Shown: piece by piece, positions 6,587 to 6,616 of the stretch
Position numbering within the stretch: the stretch's first letter is position 1
Layout: each line of letters starts with the position of its first letter
From: Acidobacteriaceae bacterium
GTDB taxonomy: Bacteria; Acidobacteriota; Terriglobia; Terriglobales; SbA1
DNA length: 6,616 nt
Reading direction: 5' to 3'
Assembly (NCBI GenBank): GCA_003136335.1
Contig: PLEA01000651.1
Location: forward strand, 1 to 6,616
Program-made: the position numbers and the translations under genes
Notes under the pieces: model-generated
What the model was told of the DNA's origin: nothing
The model's input: only the letters and a program-made list of their open reading frames with translations
Database searches by the model: none

Positions 6587-6616
6587 ATGCGGGTTGCCTA
6601 TCTTGAGTGTTTTTCC
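6587..6616 (+). CDS. larC: Start of probable LarC, nickel-pincer cofactor (P2TMN) nickel chelatase; cut by window edge
   Basis: Only ten codons are present, reading MRVAYLECFS, open to the right edge. LarC proteins (formerly DUF111) typically begin with M-[KR]-[IV]-A-Y-L-[DE]-C-F-S followed by GISGDMFLGAL, so the match is specific for such a short stretch. LarC inserts nickel into the pyridinium bis-thiocarboxylate cofactor used by LarA-type racemases. A near-consensus promoter lies about 65 bases upstream on the same strand. The ribosome site is weak (GGGA ending four bases before the ATG). The call rests on ten residues plus the promoter; the next bases off the edge would settle it. Confidence 0.6.
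   Translation, partial: MRVAYLECFS

Overview
The window looks like a stretch of chromosome from a moderately high-GC Gram-negative bacterium. Two things point to an outer membrane: a 749-aa protein that ends in a BamA/TamA-type beta-barrel with a C-terminal Phe, and several exported hydrolases. Gene style and content would fit Acidobacteriota, but that placement is inference; no rRNA or other taxonomic marker is present.

Layout, right to left on the minus strand: argS (arginyl-tRNA synthetase, 675 aa, complete, with a forced TTG start) is followed by a membrane-anchored alpha/beta hydrolase (340 aa), a secreted patatin-like phospholipase fused to a POTRA domain and outer-membrane barrel (749 aa), and the first 298 codons of an exported S15/CocE-type hydrolase that runs off the left edge. 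The last of these starts with GTG and carries the active-site signature of alpha-amino acid ester hydrolases (beta-lactam acylases). Gaps between these genes are 50, 113 and 66 bases and all four share a strand. No convincing intrinsic terminator was found, so cotranscription is possible but not shown.

The right end is divergent. From about 6487 a near-consensus sigma-70 promoter (TTGACG, 17 bases, TATGAT) points right, and the window ends 10 codons into a plus-strand gene whose start (MRVAYLECFS) matches the N-terminus of LarC, the nickel-pincer cofactor chelatase. A separate extended -10 element on the minus strand probably serves argS.

I do not see a defence system, mobile element, CRISPR array or RNA gene. 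The points most worth a second look are the predicted alpha-amino acid ester hydrolase, the three envelope-directed hydrolases downstream of a housekeeping synthetase, and a repetitive acidic insertion in ArgS whose DNA resembles a CCTCTGTG-type repeat in the argS/larC intergenic region.
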